From contig NZ_JADEWR010000004.1 in NCBI RefSeq assembly GCF_015207525.1, forward strand, positions 1 through 64,000: a stretch of 64,000 bases of DNA, given 5' to 3'. The position numbers and the translations under genes are program-made. This stretch comes from Nodosilinea sp. LEGE 06152. GTDB lineage: Bacteria > Cyanobacteriota > Cyanobacteriia > Phormidesmidales > Phormidesmidaceae. Under the pieces are notes generated by a model. That model worked only from the letters and a program-made list of their open reading frames with translations. It was not told the origin of the DNA and made no database searches. Of the stretch, positions 15,896 to 25,122 are shown piece after piece. The first letter of the stretch is position 1. The number at the start of each line of letters is the position of its first letter.

Positions 15896-18800
15896 CTATT
15901 GCAGCAGGGTTTGATAAATCCGCTGAGTGTCAGCGCTGGGGTCGAGGCCCAGCTCATCCTGCAAAATCTGCATGCACTGGTGATAGATCTGAATGGCCGT
16001 GGCGCGATCGCCGTTCTGACTGTGGAGCTGCATCAGCGCTTGGTAGGTCGATTCGCGCAGGGGGTCGGTTTGCAGCAGCAGCTGGCCGTAGCGAATGGCC
16101 TGGGGATACTGCTGCTGGTGCTGAAGCACGGCAACAAGCCGATCTAGCGCCTCCAGGTAGCGCTGGTGAAGGCGATCGCGGGTCTGCGCCAGCCACTCGT
16201 AGTCGAGCTGGGGCAGCAGGGCACCGCTGTAGTAGGCGATCGCCGCTTCCAGGTCGTGCTGCTGACTGGCCCTGTCTTCGGCTGGGGCGGCCTCAGCGCG
16301 GCCCAGGGCAACTTCAAAGGCGGCCACATCCAGGCTAAAGCTCGACTCTGGTTTCCACTGCACCAGCTGAGCCTCAATGTGCAAAAACGAGTCTGGCTCA
16401 GGCAGCGCCTGCCGCAGGTTGTAGAGATCTTTGCGCAGGGCCGTGCGAGACTGCGCCTCGCCGAGATCTGGGTAGAGACCGTAGGCCATCTGCTGGCGGC
16501 GGTGGGGGCTCTGGGGATGGAGCACCAGATAGGCCAGCAGCGCCTGCGATCGCTCACTGGTGACAGCCAGGGTCTCGCCGCCGTAGCGCAGGCTGAAGCC
16601 ATTAAAGAGCTGTATTTGGAGCCGGGGCACCTCTCCCGAAGCCGGGGCGACCTCCCTCGCCTCGGACGGCCTTGGGGTCAAGGTCGCGCCGACGATTGAG
16701 GGCTCAGCGGCAGGCCCCCTCCAGCCCAGGGTGGGGTCGTAGCCAGTGAGGTGGCTGGGAAAGCTAGCCGTTTCCCATAGCGAGTCGGTGGGGGGTGGCC
16801 CCGAAGCAGCGGGCGGCGCAGGCGGTAGCCCCACAGGCGAGGCGGGATCGACGGCCCCCAATTCCTTCAGCACCGCTAGCTGACCGGCGGTGAGCCCCTG
16901 AACTCCGGTAACCACCATGCCTTCGTAGGGGCGCTCGGGCTGGAGCGATCGCACCTCTTCGCCCGTGGCGCAGCGCCAGAGTTTGATCATGCCGTCGTTG
17001 CTGCTGCTGGCCAGGGTTTGCCCATCGGCGCTAAAGGCCACGGCCTGCACCTGGTTGGTGTGGCCACCCAGGGTGCGCAGTAGCGCTCCGGTCTCGAGAT
17101 CCCAGAGCCGGATGGTGGAGTCGCCGCTGGCGCTGGCCAAAATGGGCTCTACCGGGCTAAAGATCACCGATTGCACCTGGCTGCGGTGGCCCCTAAAAAC
17201 CTGCAACAGTTCGCCGCTGGCGCTATCCCACAGACGAATGGTCTGGTCGGCACCGCCGCTGGCTACCCACTGGCCGTTGGGGTGCCAGGCGACGGTGAGC
17301 AGCCACTTGTCGTGGCCCTGCAACAGCCGGATCTGCTCGCCGGTCTCGGTGTGCCACAGCCGCAGGGTTTCGTCATCGCCGCCGCTGGCCAGCAGGGGCT
17401 GCACCGGGTTCCAGGCCACCGATCGCACCTTGTTGGTGTGGCCGCTTAGCACCCGCAGGCACTGGCCAGTGGCCACCTGCCACAGCCGAATGGTGCCGTC
17501 GGCACTGCCGCTGGCCAGCCACTGACTGGTAGGGTCCCAGGTCAGAGATCGCACCGAGTCGGTGTGCCCCCGCAGAATTTGGCTGGTTCTTTCGCGCTGG
17601 GGCTGAGCGACTGCCTGCCCTTCCCACAGGCGAATGGTTTTGTCGGTACTGCCGCTGGCCAGGGTGCAGCCATCGGGGCTAAACTGAGCGGCGCGCACCC
17701 AAAGACTGTGACCCGGCAGCGTGGCCAGAATTGCCCCGGTCTGCCAGTCCCAGAGGCGCACGATACCGTCCAGACTACCGCTCACCAGCCAGGGCTGATG
17801 GGGATGAAAGGCAACCGCAAAGATCTGGTTGGTAAATCCCCGCAGGGTTTTCAGGCAGTGGCCGGTCTGCACATCCCAAAATTTCAGGGTTTGGTCATCG
17901 CCCCCGCTGGCTAGCTGCGGCTGGTTAAAGGCCAAGGCCCACACCCAGTCGTGGTGATCGCGCAGGGTGCGCAGCGCGTTGCCCGATGGGAGTTCCCACA
18001 GTTTGATGGTCTGATCAGCGCTGCTGCTAGCCAACAGCTGGCCGTCAGCACTAAAGGCCACGGCGAGAACGGGGTGACTGTGGCCATACAGGGTCAGATA
18101 GCCGGTTTGCGTGGCCACATCCCACAGCCGAATTGTTTTGTCGGAGCTGCCGCTGGCCAGAGTTTTACTATCCCCATGCCAGGCCAGCGTCCAAATGCGA
18201 TCGCGGTGGCCCTCCAGCGTAGCCACACAACGGCCCGTGGCGGCGTCCCAAAGTTTCACTGTGCAGTCAGAGCTGCCGCTGGCCAAATAGGTACCGTCTG
18301 GGCTAAAGGCCACGGCGCGCACCGGGCCATCATGGCCCACAAGGGTTGCCACAGCGCTGCCAGTGTGGGTATCCCACAGTTTGAGGGTGCCGTCGTGGCT
18401 GCCGCTGGCCAGCTGCCCCTGGGGATGAAAGGCGATCGCCTGCACGTAATTGGTGTGGCCCGCGAGGGTTTGCAGCGCCTGGCCTGTGGCAATATCCCAC
18501 AGGTGAATCATGGCGTCGTCGCCGCCGCTGGCCAGGGTGCGGCCATCGGGGCTAAAGGCCACCGCCTTAGCCCAGTCGGTGTGCCCCGGCACGGTCAAGA
18601 GCAGCTGATAGTCGGCCAGTCGCCACACCCGCAGGTTGCCATTGCTGTCGCCCGCCGCCAGCAGGGTGCGGTCTGGGCTGTAGGCGATCGATAAAATGCT
18701 GCTGAAGGTTTGACTAAAGACCGCGTGAATGAAGTGGGCCTGGGTAAAGTTAACTCGGCGCAGCAGGGCTTTGGGCAGGTAGGCATGGCGCAGGCTGAGG

Positions 18801-20176
18801 TGAGAAAAATCGTAGCCCGCCAGATCAAGGCCGAGCTGGGCGCAGAGGTTGAGCAAATTGCCGCCGCCGTAGCCCGGCATCTGAGCTTCGCAGCGGCGCA
18901 CCTCCCCCAGCAGCCGCAGAATTTGCTGCTCTAGGGCCGCTTCAGAGCTAAAGGTGTGGCTAAACTGGCGGGCGATCGGCTGCAAGAGCAGCCGCCGCTG
19001 GCTGTCGCGCAGGTAGTCATCGACGGTGGTTTTGATCAGGGCGTGGCGCAGAAATACAACGAGATCGGCGCTAGCCAGCTCGTAGGAAATCCGCTCAATC
19101 AGCTGGTCGCTGACGTACTCCATCACCACGGGCTGCTGGCTGTAGCGCCCCGCCTGCGTCTCAATCAGGCTTCTCCAGCGCAGCGACTCCAGAGCTTCTA
19201 GCACCTGCGGACGAGTGACCGAGGGCTGAATGTCGGCGACCAGCTCTGCAATTGATGTCCAGTCGCGGTTGATGGCCAGCCAGCACATGACCGTTCGCTC
19301 TAGCTCAGACAGCCGCCGAAACTGCTGATCGAGCAGGCGCTGTAGACCGTTAAAGATGACGGTGTCTTCGGCTAAAAACCCGGCCACGTCACCGTCAAAC
19401 AAGCTTTGAATGGAGGTGGCGACAATTTTTAGGGCTAGGGGGCTGTTGCCGTAGCGGTGGGCCAGCTGCCGCTTCTCGTCGGCCGAGCCGATTAGCCCTT
19501 TGGCCTCGCACAGGGCAAGGGCCGCTTCTAGAGATCCTGTTAACAGATGCGATCGCACCGGCAGCCCGTTGCCGGCCAGCATGCCCACCACGGCGGGCTG
19601 CTCTCGACTGGTCACCACCACACAGCTCTGGTGGCGCGTTTCTGCCACAATTTGCAGCAGGTCGTCGTAGTCTTCGTACCCATCGCGAAAGTAGCCAGCC
19701 CGCTCGCCCTCGTGCAGCAGGGTTTCCATGTTGTCGAGCATCAGCAGACACCGGCTCTGCCGCAGCCAGTAGAGCAGCTGTTTGAGCGTGCCCCCGGTAT
19801 CCTGCTGGTCAGAGACAAACCCCACCAGGTCTTCGAGCAGTTCATCTAGGGCTGGGGCATGGCGCAGCGATCGCCAAATTATTCTCTCAAAGGGAGGCTG
19901 GGGCAGGTCTACCAGGGTCTCGACTAGCTTGGCCGTCAGCGTGGTTTTGCCAATGCCGCCCATGCCCAACACCGCCACCAGGCGACAGCCGTCGTCATCG
20001 ACCCACTGCGCCAGAGTGGCAATCTCCGCCTCGCGACCGAAGAAAACCGAGACGTCTGGAGCTTCACCCCAGTCGATGGCAGGGCTCGAACCTAGAGGAC
20101 TTTTCACCACGCGGCCCCAGAATTGGGTAGCGATCGCTGTATCCGTAGCCCAGTTCTGCGATCGCCTGATCAGCAC
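15896..20176 (-). CDS. STAND protein: NB-ARC, 14 WD40 blades, C-terminal SARP (wHTH-BTAD)
   Basis: 1426 residues from a GTG at 20176. Residues about 49-340 are an NB-ARC NTPase: FFGREAEI, Walker A GMGGIGKTT at 71-79, Walker B CLLMLDNME, and GNSPLALKIVAT. A linker follows, with a pentapeptide-like stretch (DFSHLSLRHAYLPKALLRRVNF). About residues 500-1100 form 14 WD40 blades counted by their xTIRLWD ends, enough for two seven-blade propellers. After a Pro-rich linker, residues 1186-1280 (LQIQLFNGFSLRYGG, ALLAYLVLHP, SRTALRKDLYNLRQAL) are a SARP/AfsR winged helix and 1284-1426 the BTAD helical domain. AfsR has the opposite order. A TATAAT at 20211-20216 (minus) may be its -10. The N-terminal effector helix bundle common in cyanobacterial WD40-STANDs is missing. 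Confidence 0.9.
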   Translation of the reverse strand: MLIRRSQNWATDTAIATQFWGRVVKSPLGSSPAIDWGEAPDVSVFFGREAEIATLAQWVDDDGCRLVAVLGMGGIGKTTLTAKLVETLVDLPQPPFERIIWRSLRHAPALDELLEDLVGFVSDQQDTGGTLKQLLYWLRQSRCLLMLDNMETLLHEGERAGYFRDGYEDYDDLLQIVAETRHQSCVVVTSREQPAVVGMLAGNGLPVRSHLLTGSLEAALALCEAKGLIGSADEKRQLAHRYGNSPLALKIVATSIQSLFDGDVAGFLAEDTVIFNGLQRLLDQQFRRLSELERTVMCWLAINRDWTSIAELVADIQPSVTRPQVLEALESLRWRSLIETQAGRYSQQPVVMEYVSDQLIERISYELASADLVVFLRHALIKTTVDDYLRDSQRRLLLQPIARQFSHTFSSEAALEQQILRLLGEVRRCEAQMPGYGGGNLLNLCAQLGLDLAGYDFSHLSLRHAYLPKALLRRVNFTQAHFIHAVFSQTFSSILSIAYSPDRTLLAAGDSNGNLRVWRLADYQLLLTVPGHTDWAKAVAFSPDGRTLASGGDDAMIHLWDIATGQALQTLAGHTNYVQAIAFHPQGQLASGSHDGTLKLWDTHTGSAVATLVGHDGPVRAVAFSPDGTYLASGSSDCTVKLWDAATGRCVATLEGHRDRIWTLAWHGDSKTLASGSSDKTIRLWDVATQTGYLTLYGHSHPVLAVAFSADGQLLASSSADQTIKLWELPSGNALRTLRDHHDWVWALAFNQPQLASGGDDQTLKFWDVQTGHCLKTLRGFTNQIFAVAFHPHQPWLVSGSLDGIVRLWDWQTGAILATLPGHSLWVRAAQFSPDGCTLASGSTDKTIRLWEGQAVAQPQRERTSQILRGHTDSVRSLTWDPTSQWLASGSADGTIRLWQVATGQCLRVLSGHTNKVRSVAWNPVQPLLASGGDDETLRLWHTETGEQIRLLQGHDKWLLTVAWHPNGQWVASGGADQTIRLWDSASGELLQVFRGHRSQVQSVIFSPVEPILASASGDSTIRLWDLETGALLRTLGGHTNQVQAVAFSADGQTLASSSNDGMIKLWRCATGEEVRSLQPERPYEGMVVTGVQGLTAGQLAVLKELGAVDPASPVGLPPAPPAASGPPPTDSLWETASFPSHLTGYDPTLGWRGPAAEPSIVGATLTPRPSEAREVAPASGEVPRLQIQLFNGFSLRYGGETLAVTSERSQALLAYLVLHPQSPHRRQQMAYGLYPDLGEAQSRTALRKDLYNLRQALPEPDSFLHIEAQLVQWKPESSFSLDVAAFEVALGRAEAAPAEDRASQQHDLEAAIAYYSGALLPQLDYEWLAQTRDRLHQRYLEALDRLVAVLQHQQQYPQAIRYGQLLLQTDPLRESTYQALMQLHSQNGDRATAIQIYHQCMQILQDELGLDPSADTQRIYQTLLQ

Positions 20177-20322
20177 TCATCGAGATCGTCAGACCCAGCG
20201 GCTACTGACAATTATATTAAGTGAAGCAGAGACCAGAGGTTCCCCTACTTCAGCACCCCTAGCGCTAGCCAGCTTGCAATGTTTTCTGGCGAACGTGGAT
20301 GTTCGGTGCCACTGGGCTCGCC

Positions 20323-21345
20323 CTATCTCCAGCCCGTCAGCACCAGTTTGCCAATTGTCCGCCCCGACTCGATCTGGGCATGGGCCTGGCGCAGGTTGGC
20401 GGCGTTGATCGGCGAGAGGGTTTGCCCCAGGGAGGTGCGAACTGTCTTAGCATCGATCAGCACCGCCACCTCGTCGAGCAGGTGGCCCTGGTCGCCCATA
20501 TCGGCGGTTTGGTACATCGAGCGGGTAAACATAAACTCCCAGGCGAAGGTGGCGCTTTTGCTCTTCAGCAAATTCAGGTCTAGCGGGTCGGTGTTTTCGA
20601 CAATGCCGACGATTTTGCCCTGGGGACGAATCAGTTCTGACATCAACGACCAGTAGTCGTCGGTGTTGTTGAAGTTGGCGATAAAGTCAACCTCACGGTG
20701 ACCCAGCTGGGTCATTTCTTCGATCATCGCCTCGCTGTAGTCCACCACGTGGTCGGCCCCTAGTTCTCGTACCCAGGCCTGGGATTGAGGCCGCGACGCG
20801 GTGGCAACTACCACCAACCCGGCCAGTTTGGCTAGCTGAATCGCGATCGACCCCACGCCCCCGGCTCCGCCAATGATCAGAATCGACTGGCCCCGGTTTT
20901 CCCCGTTGCGGCCAATGCCCAGACGGGTAAACAGGGCTTCCCAGGCGGTGATGGTAGTGAGGGGCAGCGCGGCGGCCTCAGCAAACGAGAGGGTCTGGGG
21001 CATGGTCCCGACAATGCGCTCATCCACCAGCTGAAACTCGGCGTTGGAGCCGGGGCGGGTGATGTCTCCGGCGTAGTAGACCGCATCGCCGGGCTTGAAG
21101 CGCGTCACCCCATCGCCGACGCTGTCGACCACCCCTGCCGCGTCGTAGCCCAGCACTTTGGGGTCATCTTCGACTTTGTCCTTGGGAGCACGCACCTTAG
21201 TGTCAACCGGGTTGACCGACACAGCCTCGACCCGCACCAGCAGATCGCGGCCCGTGGGGCTGGGCTTGGGCAAGCGAGCGTCGAAGAGTGAGTCTGGATC
21301 GCTGATGGGCAGGTAGTGGGTGAGGGCGACAGCTTTCATAACCAA
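20323..21345 (-). CDS. zinc-type alcohol dehydrogenase-like (MDR) oxidoreductase
   Basis: 340 residues of the medium-chain dehydrogenase/quinone reductase superfamily, close to the adh_fam_1 group. The GroES-like part has DLLVRVEAVSVNPVDTKVRA and VLGYDAAGVVDSVGDGV. The Rossmann part has SILIIGGAGGVGSIAIQLAK and GADHVVDYSE. The zinc-binding cysteines of true ADHs are absent, so it is likely an NADPH-dependent quinone or enone reductase. The ATG at 21343-21345 is preceded by no strong ribosome site. It is divergent from nothing close by; the MITE-like repeat begins about 100 bp upstream. Confidence 0.88.
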   Translation of the reverse strand: MVMKAVALTHYLPISDPDSLFDARLPKPSPTGRDLLVRVEAVSVNPVDTKVRAPKDKVEDDPKVLGYDAAGVVDSVGDGVTRFKPGDAVYYAGDITRPGSNAEFQLVDERIVGTMPQTLSFAEAAALPLTTITAWEALFTRLGIGRNGENRGQSILIIGGAGGVGSIAIQLAKLAGLVVVATASRPQSQAWVRELGADHVVDYSEAMIEEMTQLGHREVDFIANFNNTDDYWSLMSELIRPQGKIVGIVENTDPLDLNLLKSKSATFAWEFMFTRSMYQTADMGDQGHLLDEVAVLIDAKTVRTSLGQTLSPINAANLRQAHAQIESGRTIGKLVLTGWR

Positions 21346-21451
21346 TGGCAGATCAACACCCCCAGTGTGCCTTGCTAAGGGACGAAGCGGGAGCTACCGG
21401 GGCCAAAAATTCTTACCTTTAGGAACAGGGCTAAAACCGCGATCGCCCCCT

Positions 21452-21579
21452 TATAGCGATGGCCATCGCGCTTGGAATATCGGCCTCTTCCAGTGGCAAA
21501 AACTGGGACAGCGCCATGGCGTATAGCCACCGCTTTAAGGGACACAAGTCATGTCCTAACCGTTCTGGCGATGGCTATA
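21452..21579 (+). repeat. 128-bp MITE-like repeat, copy 1
   Basis: Starts TATAGCGATGGCCATCGC and ends GGCGATGGCTATA, so the ends are imperfect inverted repeats (TATAGC...GCTATA). Inside are the palindromes GCGATGGCCATCGC and CGCCATGGCG. A copy of the same length and orientation lies at 23279-23406; I count about 12 mismatches. No transposase is encoded. Confidence 0.75.
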
Positions 21580-21885
21580 AATTCAGTCTTATGAAGGATG
21601 GGAACACCAGCACAGGCTGGCAGTCTGTAATTAAAAGAACAAAACAAGTTATCGAGTTTTCGGTGCATTTACTTGTCTGCTCCGTTTAGTCCCTAGCCAT
21701 CCCCCAGTGGTTAGCTCTTTGTGGTGTCCTTTTCTGCCAATTCTGCTTAAAATTTCGATAATTTTGGCTGTTCTTCGCATAACTGCCTCCACCCTGGCTC
21801 TTTGACTTGTTCTAGAGCCACTTTTCTGCGACTGGCGACCTTTTCTGCCTTCGCGCTGAAACTACCTTGTTTAAGGAAACCCCGA

Positions 21886-23163
21886 ATGATGAGCACCGTA
21901 CTGAACCGATCCGCTAAAACCGCAACCCTGGCGACCCTAGGGGCCGTGGCAGGCGCAGCGCTGGCCCTACCCGCGATCGCGCAAACCGCCGAATTCGAAG
22001 ATGTTGGCAGCAATTACTGGGCGCGCCCCTTCATCGAGAGCCTGGCCGAAGATGAGATTATTGCCGGATTCCCCGATGGCACCTTTCGCCCCGACCAGCC
22101 GGTAACTCGCGCTCAGTTTGCCGCCATTGTGCGCAACGCCTTTCAGCAGCCCCTCGATCGCACAGCTCCCCGCTTTAGCGATGTGCCGAGCAGCTACTGG
22201 GCCAGCGCCGCGATCGCCGATGCCTACAGTCAGGGCTTTCTCTCTGGCTACCCCAACGGCGCGTTTCAGCCCGAAACCCAGATTCCTCGGGTGCAGGTGC
22301 TGGTTGCCCTGGCCAACGGCCTCGACTACAGCGCCAGCGGCTCAGTGAACGAAGTCCTGGGTACCTACCGCGATGCGGGCCAAATTCCTGAGTATGGCCG
22401 TGGCCCTGTGGCCGCCGCCACCCAAAATCGGCTGGTGGTTAACTACCCCAACGTCGATGTGCTAGGCCCCCAGCGCACCGCCACCCGCGCCGATGTGGCC
22501 GCCTTTATTTACCAGGCTCTGGTGGCCCAGGGCCGGATGCCTGCCCTGCAGGCTGGATTGAGCGCTAGCAACTACATCGTGGGCTACACCCCCGGCACCA
22601 ACACCGGCAGCAACACGGGCAACAACACGGGCAACAACAACAGCTCGCCCCGCCTGGTGGCCAACGGCACTCGGCTAGATGTGCGCTATCCCAATGCCAA
22701 CGTGGATATTGTGGTTGCCCCCGGCCAGTCTGTAGCTACCAACCTGGAGATCGCCCAGCCCATTCGCAATAGCCAAAACCAGGTGCTAATTCCGGCGGGC
22801 AGCAGCGTACAGGGGCGGATTGTGCCGGTCGAAATTCGCGGTGCTAATGTGACGGCGGCTAAGTTTGTGGCTGACACCCTCACCGTCAACGGGCGCACCT
22901 ACAACATCAATGCCGAGTCGAGCGCGATCGCCGCGACCACCAGCGTCAACACCGGCACGCTACAGGGGGCGTTGATTACGGGTGCCGCCGAGTCGATTTT
23001 GACCACCATTACCGGCAACCGAAACCTGGGCAGCGTGATTGGCACCGTTATTACCGGCGAAAACCAGCCCACCTCGAACAGTGCGGTCGTGGTCATTCGC
23101 CCCAGCGATCTCGACCTGACCGTGCGCTCTGACTTCACGGTTGATGCGATCGCCAATAACTAA
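21886..23163 (+). CDS. SLH-domain secreted protein
   Basis: 425 residues from the ATG at 21886, which has AAGGAA 8 nt before it; upstream frames without a ribosome site were discarded. A signal peptide (KTATLATLGAVAGAALALPA, AIAQ cleavage) precedes three S-layer-homology units: FEDVGSNYWARPFIESLA, FSDVPSSYWASAAIADAY and a weaker third near residue 165-225. A Thr/Gly/Asn linker (repeats of NTGSNTGNN) leads to a C-terminal beta domain of about 160 residues, with VVAPGQSVATNLEIAQPIRN and IPAGSSVQGRIVPV. This is not an OprB porin barrel, which is the usual partner of cyanobacterial SLH domains. Likely anchored to peptidoglycan or the cell wall. Confidence 0.88.
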   Translation: MMSTVLNRSAKTATLATLGAVAGAALALPAIAQTAEFEDVGSNYWARPFIESLAEDEIIAGFPDGTFRPDQPVTRAQFAAIVRNAFQQPLDRTAPRFSDVPSSYWASAAIADAYSQGFLSGYPNGAFQPETQIPRVQVLVALANGLDYSASGSVNEVLGTYRDAGQIPEYGRGPVAAATQNRLVVNYPNVDVLGPQRTATRADVAAFIYQALVAQGRMPALQAGLSASNYIVGYTPGTNTGSNTGNNTGNNNSSPRLVANGTRLDVRYPNANVDIVVAPGQSVATNLEIAQPIRNSQNQVLIPAGSSVQGRIVPVEIRGANVTAAKFVADTLTVNGRTYNINAESSAIAATTSVNTGTLQGALITGAAESILTTITGNRNLGSVIGTVITGENQPTSNSAVVVIRPSDLDLTVRSDFTVDAIANN

Positions 23164-23197
23164 CACGGCATCCTGGTTGCATACCTCCGATCGTTCA

Positions 23198-23217
23198 GGG
23201 CAAGCGGCGGCTTGCCC
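23198..23217. repeat. extragenic palindrome GGGCAAGC/GCTTGCCC
   Basis: 8-bp perfect arms with a GGCG loop, followed by CCTAC-like sequence, between the SLH gene stop and its terminator. One of several short palindromes of this type in the window. Confidence 0.5.
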
Positions 23218-23239
23218 CTACAAATTACCTGTTTGGATT

Positions 23240-23272
23240 CGGGGTTCTCTCAAACGAGAACCCCGTTTTTTT
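23240..23272 (+). terminator. Rho-independent terminator of the SLH gene
   Basis: A 10-bp perfect stem CGGGGTTCTC / GAGAACCCCG with a 6-nt loop, followed at once by seven T residues, 76 bp after the stop codon of the SLH gene. Confidence 0.92.
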
Positions 23273-23278
23273 GCCGTA

Positions 23279-23406
23279 TATAGCGATGGCCATCGCGCTT
23301 AGGGCATCGGCCTCTTCCAGCGGCAAAAACTGGGACAGCGCCATGGCGTATAGCCACCGCTCTAGGGGATACAAGCCATGTCCTAACCGTTTTGGCAATA
23401 GCTATA
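23279..23406 (+). repeat. 128-bp MITE-like repeat, copy 2
   Basis: Same length and orientation as the copy at 21452-21579, about 90% identical by eye, with ends TATAGC...GCTATA. It begins 6 bp after the T-run of the SLH terminator and ends 15 bp before the fetB stop. The two copies bracket the SLH gene. Confidence 0.75.
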
Positions 23407-23420
23407 TCTACCACAATTTC

Positions 23421-24224
23421 TCACCGCTTGGCTTTTTCCAGATAGTCGAGCCGCAGCTGGTGGTCGGGGCTAAGCAGGCGGCGGTAGGCCAGCAGCACGA
23501 CGCCAAAAATTCCCAGGGCGGCCCCGGCGGCAATCATGAACAAAATCACAATTTGGTAGCGCACGGCATCGATGGGGTTGGCCCCAGCCAAAATTTGCCC
23601 GGTCATCATGCCGGGCAGGCTGACTAGCCCCATCACCATCATCGAATTAATCGTCGGAATCATGCCGACCCGAATGGCGTTGCGCACCTGGGCGTGGGCG
23701 GCCTCCCACCGGGTTGCCCCCAGAGCCAGCAGGGTTTCGACCTGATCGCGCTGGGCAATCAGCCCTTCCAAAAAGCGGTCTAGCCCTAAAGAAATGCCGT
23801 TGAGAGTGTTGCCCAGCACCATGCCCAGCATGGGAATCAGGTACTGCGGGTCGTACCAGGGCTGCACCCGAATAATGCCAACCATAGCAAAGCCCGTCAC
23901 CAGGGCCGAGGCCGTTAGCACAGACAGCAGGCTGTGCCAGTAGATGCCCGCAAAGCGACGCTGGGTGCGGTTAACCGCAGAAACCCCGGCGATCGCGGTC
24001 ATCACCAGCGCGATCGCCACCACCACCAGCGCGTTTTCTTGGGTAAACAGCCACTCCAGCACAAAGCCAATCAGCAATAGCTGCACCACCATACGCAGGG
24101 CGGCAATCAGCAGCGATTTGCCCAGGCCCAGCTGCAGCGCTGCCGACAGCGCCACGTTCACCAAAATCAGCAGCGCCGCCAGCGCCAGTTGACCATAGCT
24201 GATGGCAATGTAGTCGCTCTCCAT
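23421..24224 (-). CDS. fetB: iron export ABC transporter permease FetB
   Basis: 267 residues from the ATG at 24224 (MESDYIAISYGQ); a start 7 codons upstream is possible. About seven hydrophobic segments. Diagnostic FetB/UPF0014 stretches are GMVLGNTLNGISLGLDRFLE, LALGATRWEAAHAQVRNAIR and GLVSLPGMMTGQILAGANP. In E. coli FetAB exports iron and protects against oxidative stress. The ATPase gene fetA lies upstream in the same direction, with 98 bp between that hold a long hairpin repeat. Confidence 0.92.
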   Translation of the reverse strand: MESDYIAISYGQLALAALLILVNVALSAALQLGLGKSLLIAALRMVVQLLLIGFVLEWLFTQENALVVVAIALVMTAIAGVSAVNRTQRRFAGIYWHSLLSVLTASALVTGFAMVGIIRVQPWYDPQYLIPMLGMVLGNTLNGISLGLDRFLEGLIAQRDQVETLLALGATRWEAAHAQVRNAIRVGMIPTINSMMVMGLVSLPGMMTGQILAGANPIDAVRYQIVILFMIAAGAALGIFGVVLLAYRRLLSPDHQLRLDYLEKAKR

Positions 24225-24259
24225 AGGCCGATGCTCAGAATACAAGGAGTCAAGGTACA

Positions 24260-24314
24260 GGGGTTCAAGGTATAAGGTTTAGGGCCGCTCCTTGAACCTT
24301 ACACCTTGAACCCC
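24260..24314. repeat. long inverted repeat between fetA and fetB
   Basis: 20-nt arms: GGGGTTCAAGGTATAAGGTT at 24260-24279 and its near-complement AACCTTACACCTTGAACCCC at 24295-24314, with one mismatch. It could separate fetA and fetB expression. A related sequence (CCTTACACCTTGAACCTTA) recurs near 40774-40792. Confidence 0.7.
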
Positions 24315-24322
24315 ATACCCGC

Positions 24323-25027
24323 TTACGCGAAGTCTCTCAGGTCGAGCTGGCGATGGGTGAAGCGGTGAATTTGCTCGGCGTCGTGGCTGGTCATCAGGCA
24401 GGCCCGATGGGGGTGCTGGAGCCAGTCGTGCAGCAGGGCTTCGACGCTGGCGGTGGTGGCGGCATCGAGGGAGGCGGTGGGCTCATCGAGCAAGAGCACC
24501 TGGGGGTCAAGCTGGAGCGATCGCAGCAGCGCCAAAATTTGGGCCTCGCCGCCCGACAGCCTGGCACCCTGTAAACTCAAAAACTCGGGGCCACGCCCCA
24601 GCCGGGCCAGCCAGGTGTGGATGATATCGGGGTCAAACTGGCGCTGGCGATGCACCCCCAGCTCAAACACCTGCTTGAGGTTGTCTTGCACTGTGCCGTC
24701 AAACTCACTTCGCGCCGCGTTTGCCACGCGACTTGAGACAAGTATGCCGATGGGCGTCGCCCGCTGGGGCACATACATCACTCGACTGCGGTAGGCAGGC
24801 AGCGACCACGCCGACAGAGGTTTGCCCTCCAACCTCACCTCCCCCTGCTGAAGCGGGTCGAGCAGCACCAGGTTGCGCATAAGCAGAGTTTTGCCTGCCC
24901 CCGAGGGCGCAACCAGGCCAACGCAGTCTCCCGAAAACAGCTCAAAATTTACCCCTCGCCACAGCCAGCGATCGCCCAGCTGGCGACCCAGGCCCTCGAC
25001 AGATAGCAGAGCTTGGCTAGATTTCAT
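24323..25027 (-). CDS. fetA: iron export ABC transporter ATP-binding protein FetA
   Basis: 234 residues, a compact ABC ATPase. Walker A is LVAPSGAGKTLLMRNLVL, the Q-loop lies near YVPQRATPIG, the signature is RLSGGEAQILALLRSLQ and Walker B is PQVLLLDEPTASLDA, followed by the H-loop MTSHDAEQ. It pairs with FetB and is read first. The N-terminus LLSVEGLGRQLGDRWLWRG is usual for the family. About 95 bp separate it from the divergent EamA exporter. Confidence 0.92.
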   Translation of the reverse strand: MKSSQALLSVEGLGRQLGDRWLWRGVNFELFSGDCVGLVAPSGAGKTLLMRNLVLLDPLQQGEVRLEGKPLSAWSLPAYRSRVMYVPQRATPIGILVSSRVANAARSEFDGTVQDNLKQVFELGVHRQRQFDPDIIHTWLARLGRGPEFLSLQGARLSGGEAQILALLRSLQLDPQVLLLDEPTASLDAATTASVEALLHDWLQHPHRACLMTSHDAEQIHRFTHRQLDLRDFA

Positions 25028-25122
25028 TCAATCACCAGATCACCAATATCTGCCATACCGGAATGTTTACCGCAGAGACACTTCTACAATACACAGCAGG
25101 GCAACACCAGAGGAAATGCGCA

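Noticed and set aside
17951..18694. Long plus-strand frames opposite the WD40 region
   Set aside because: They are antisense shadows of the WD40 repeats; their apparent repeats only mirror the repeated coding sequence of the minus strand.
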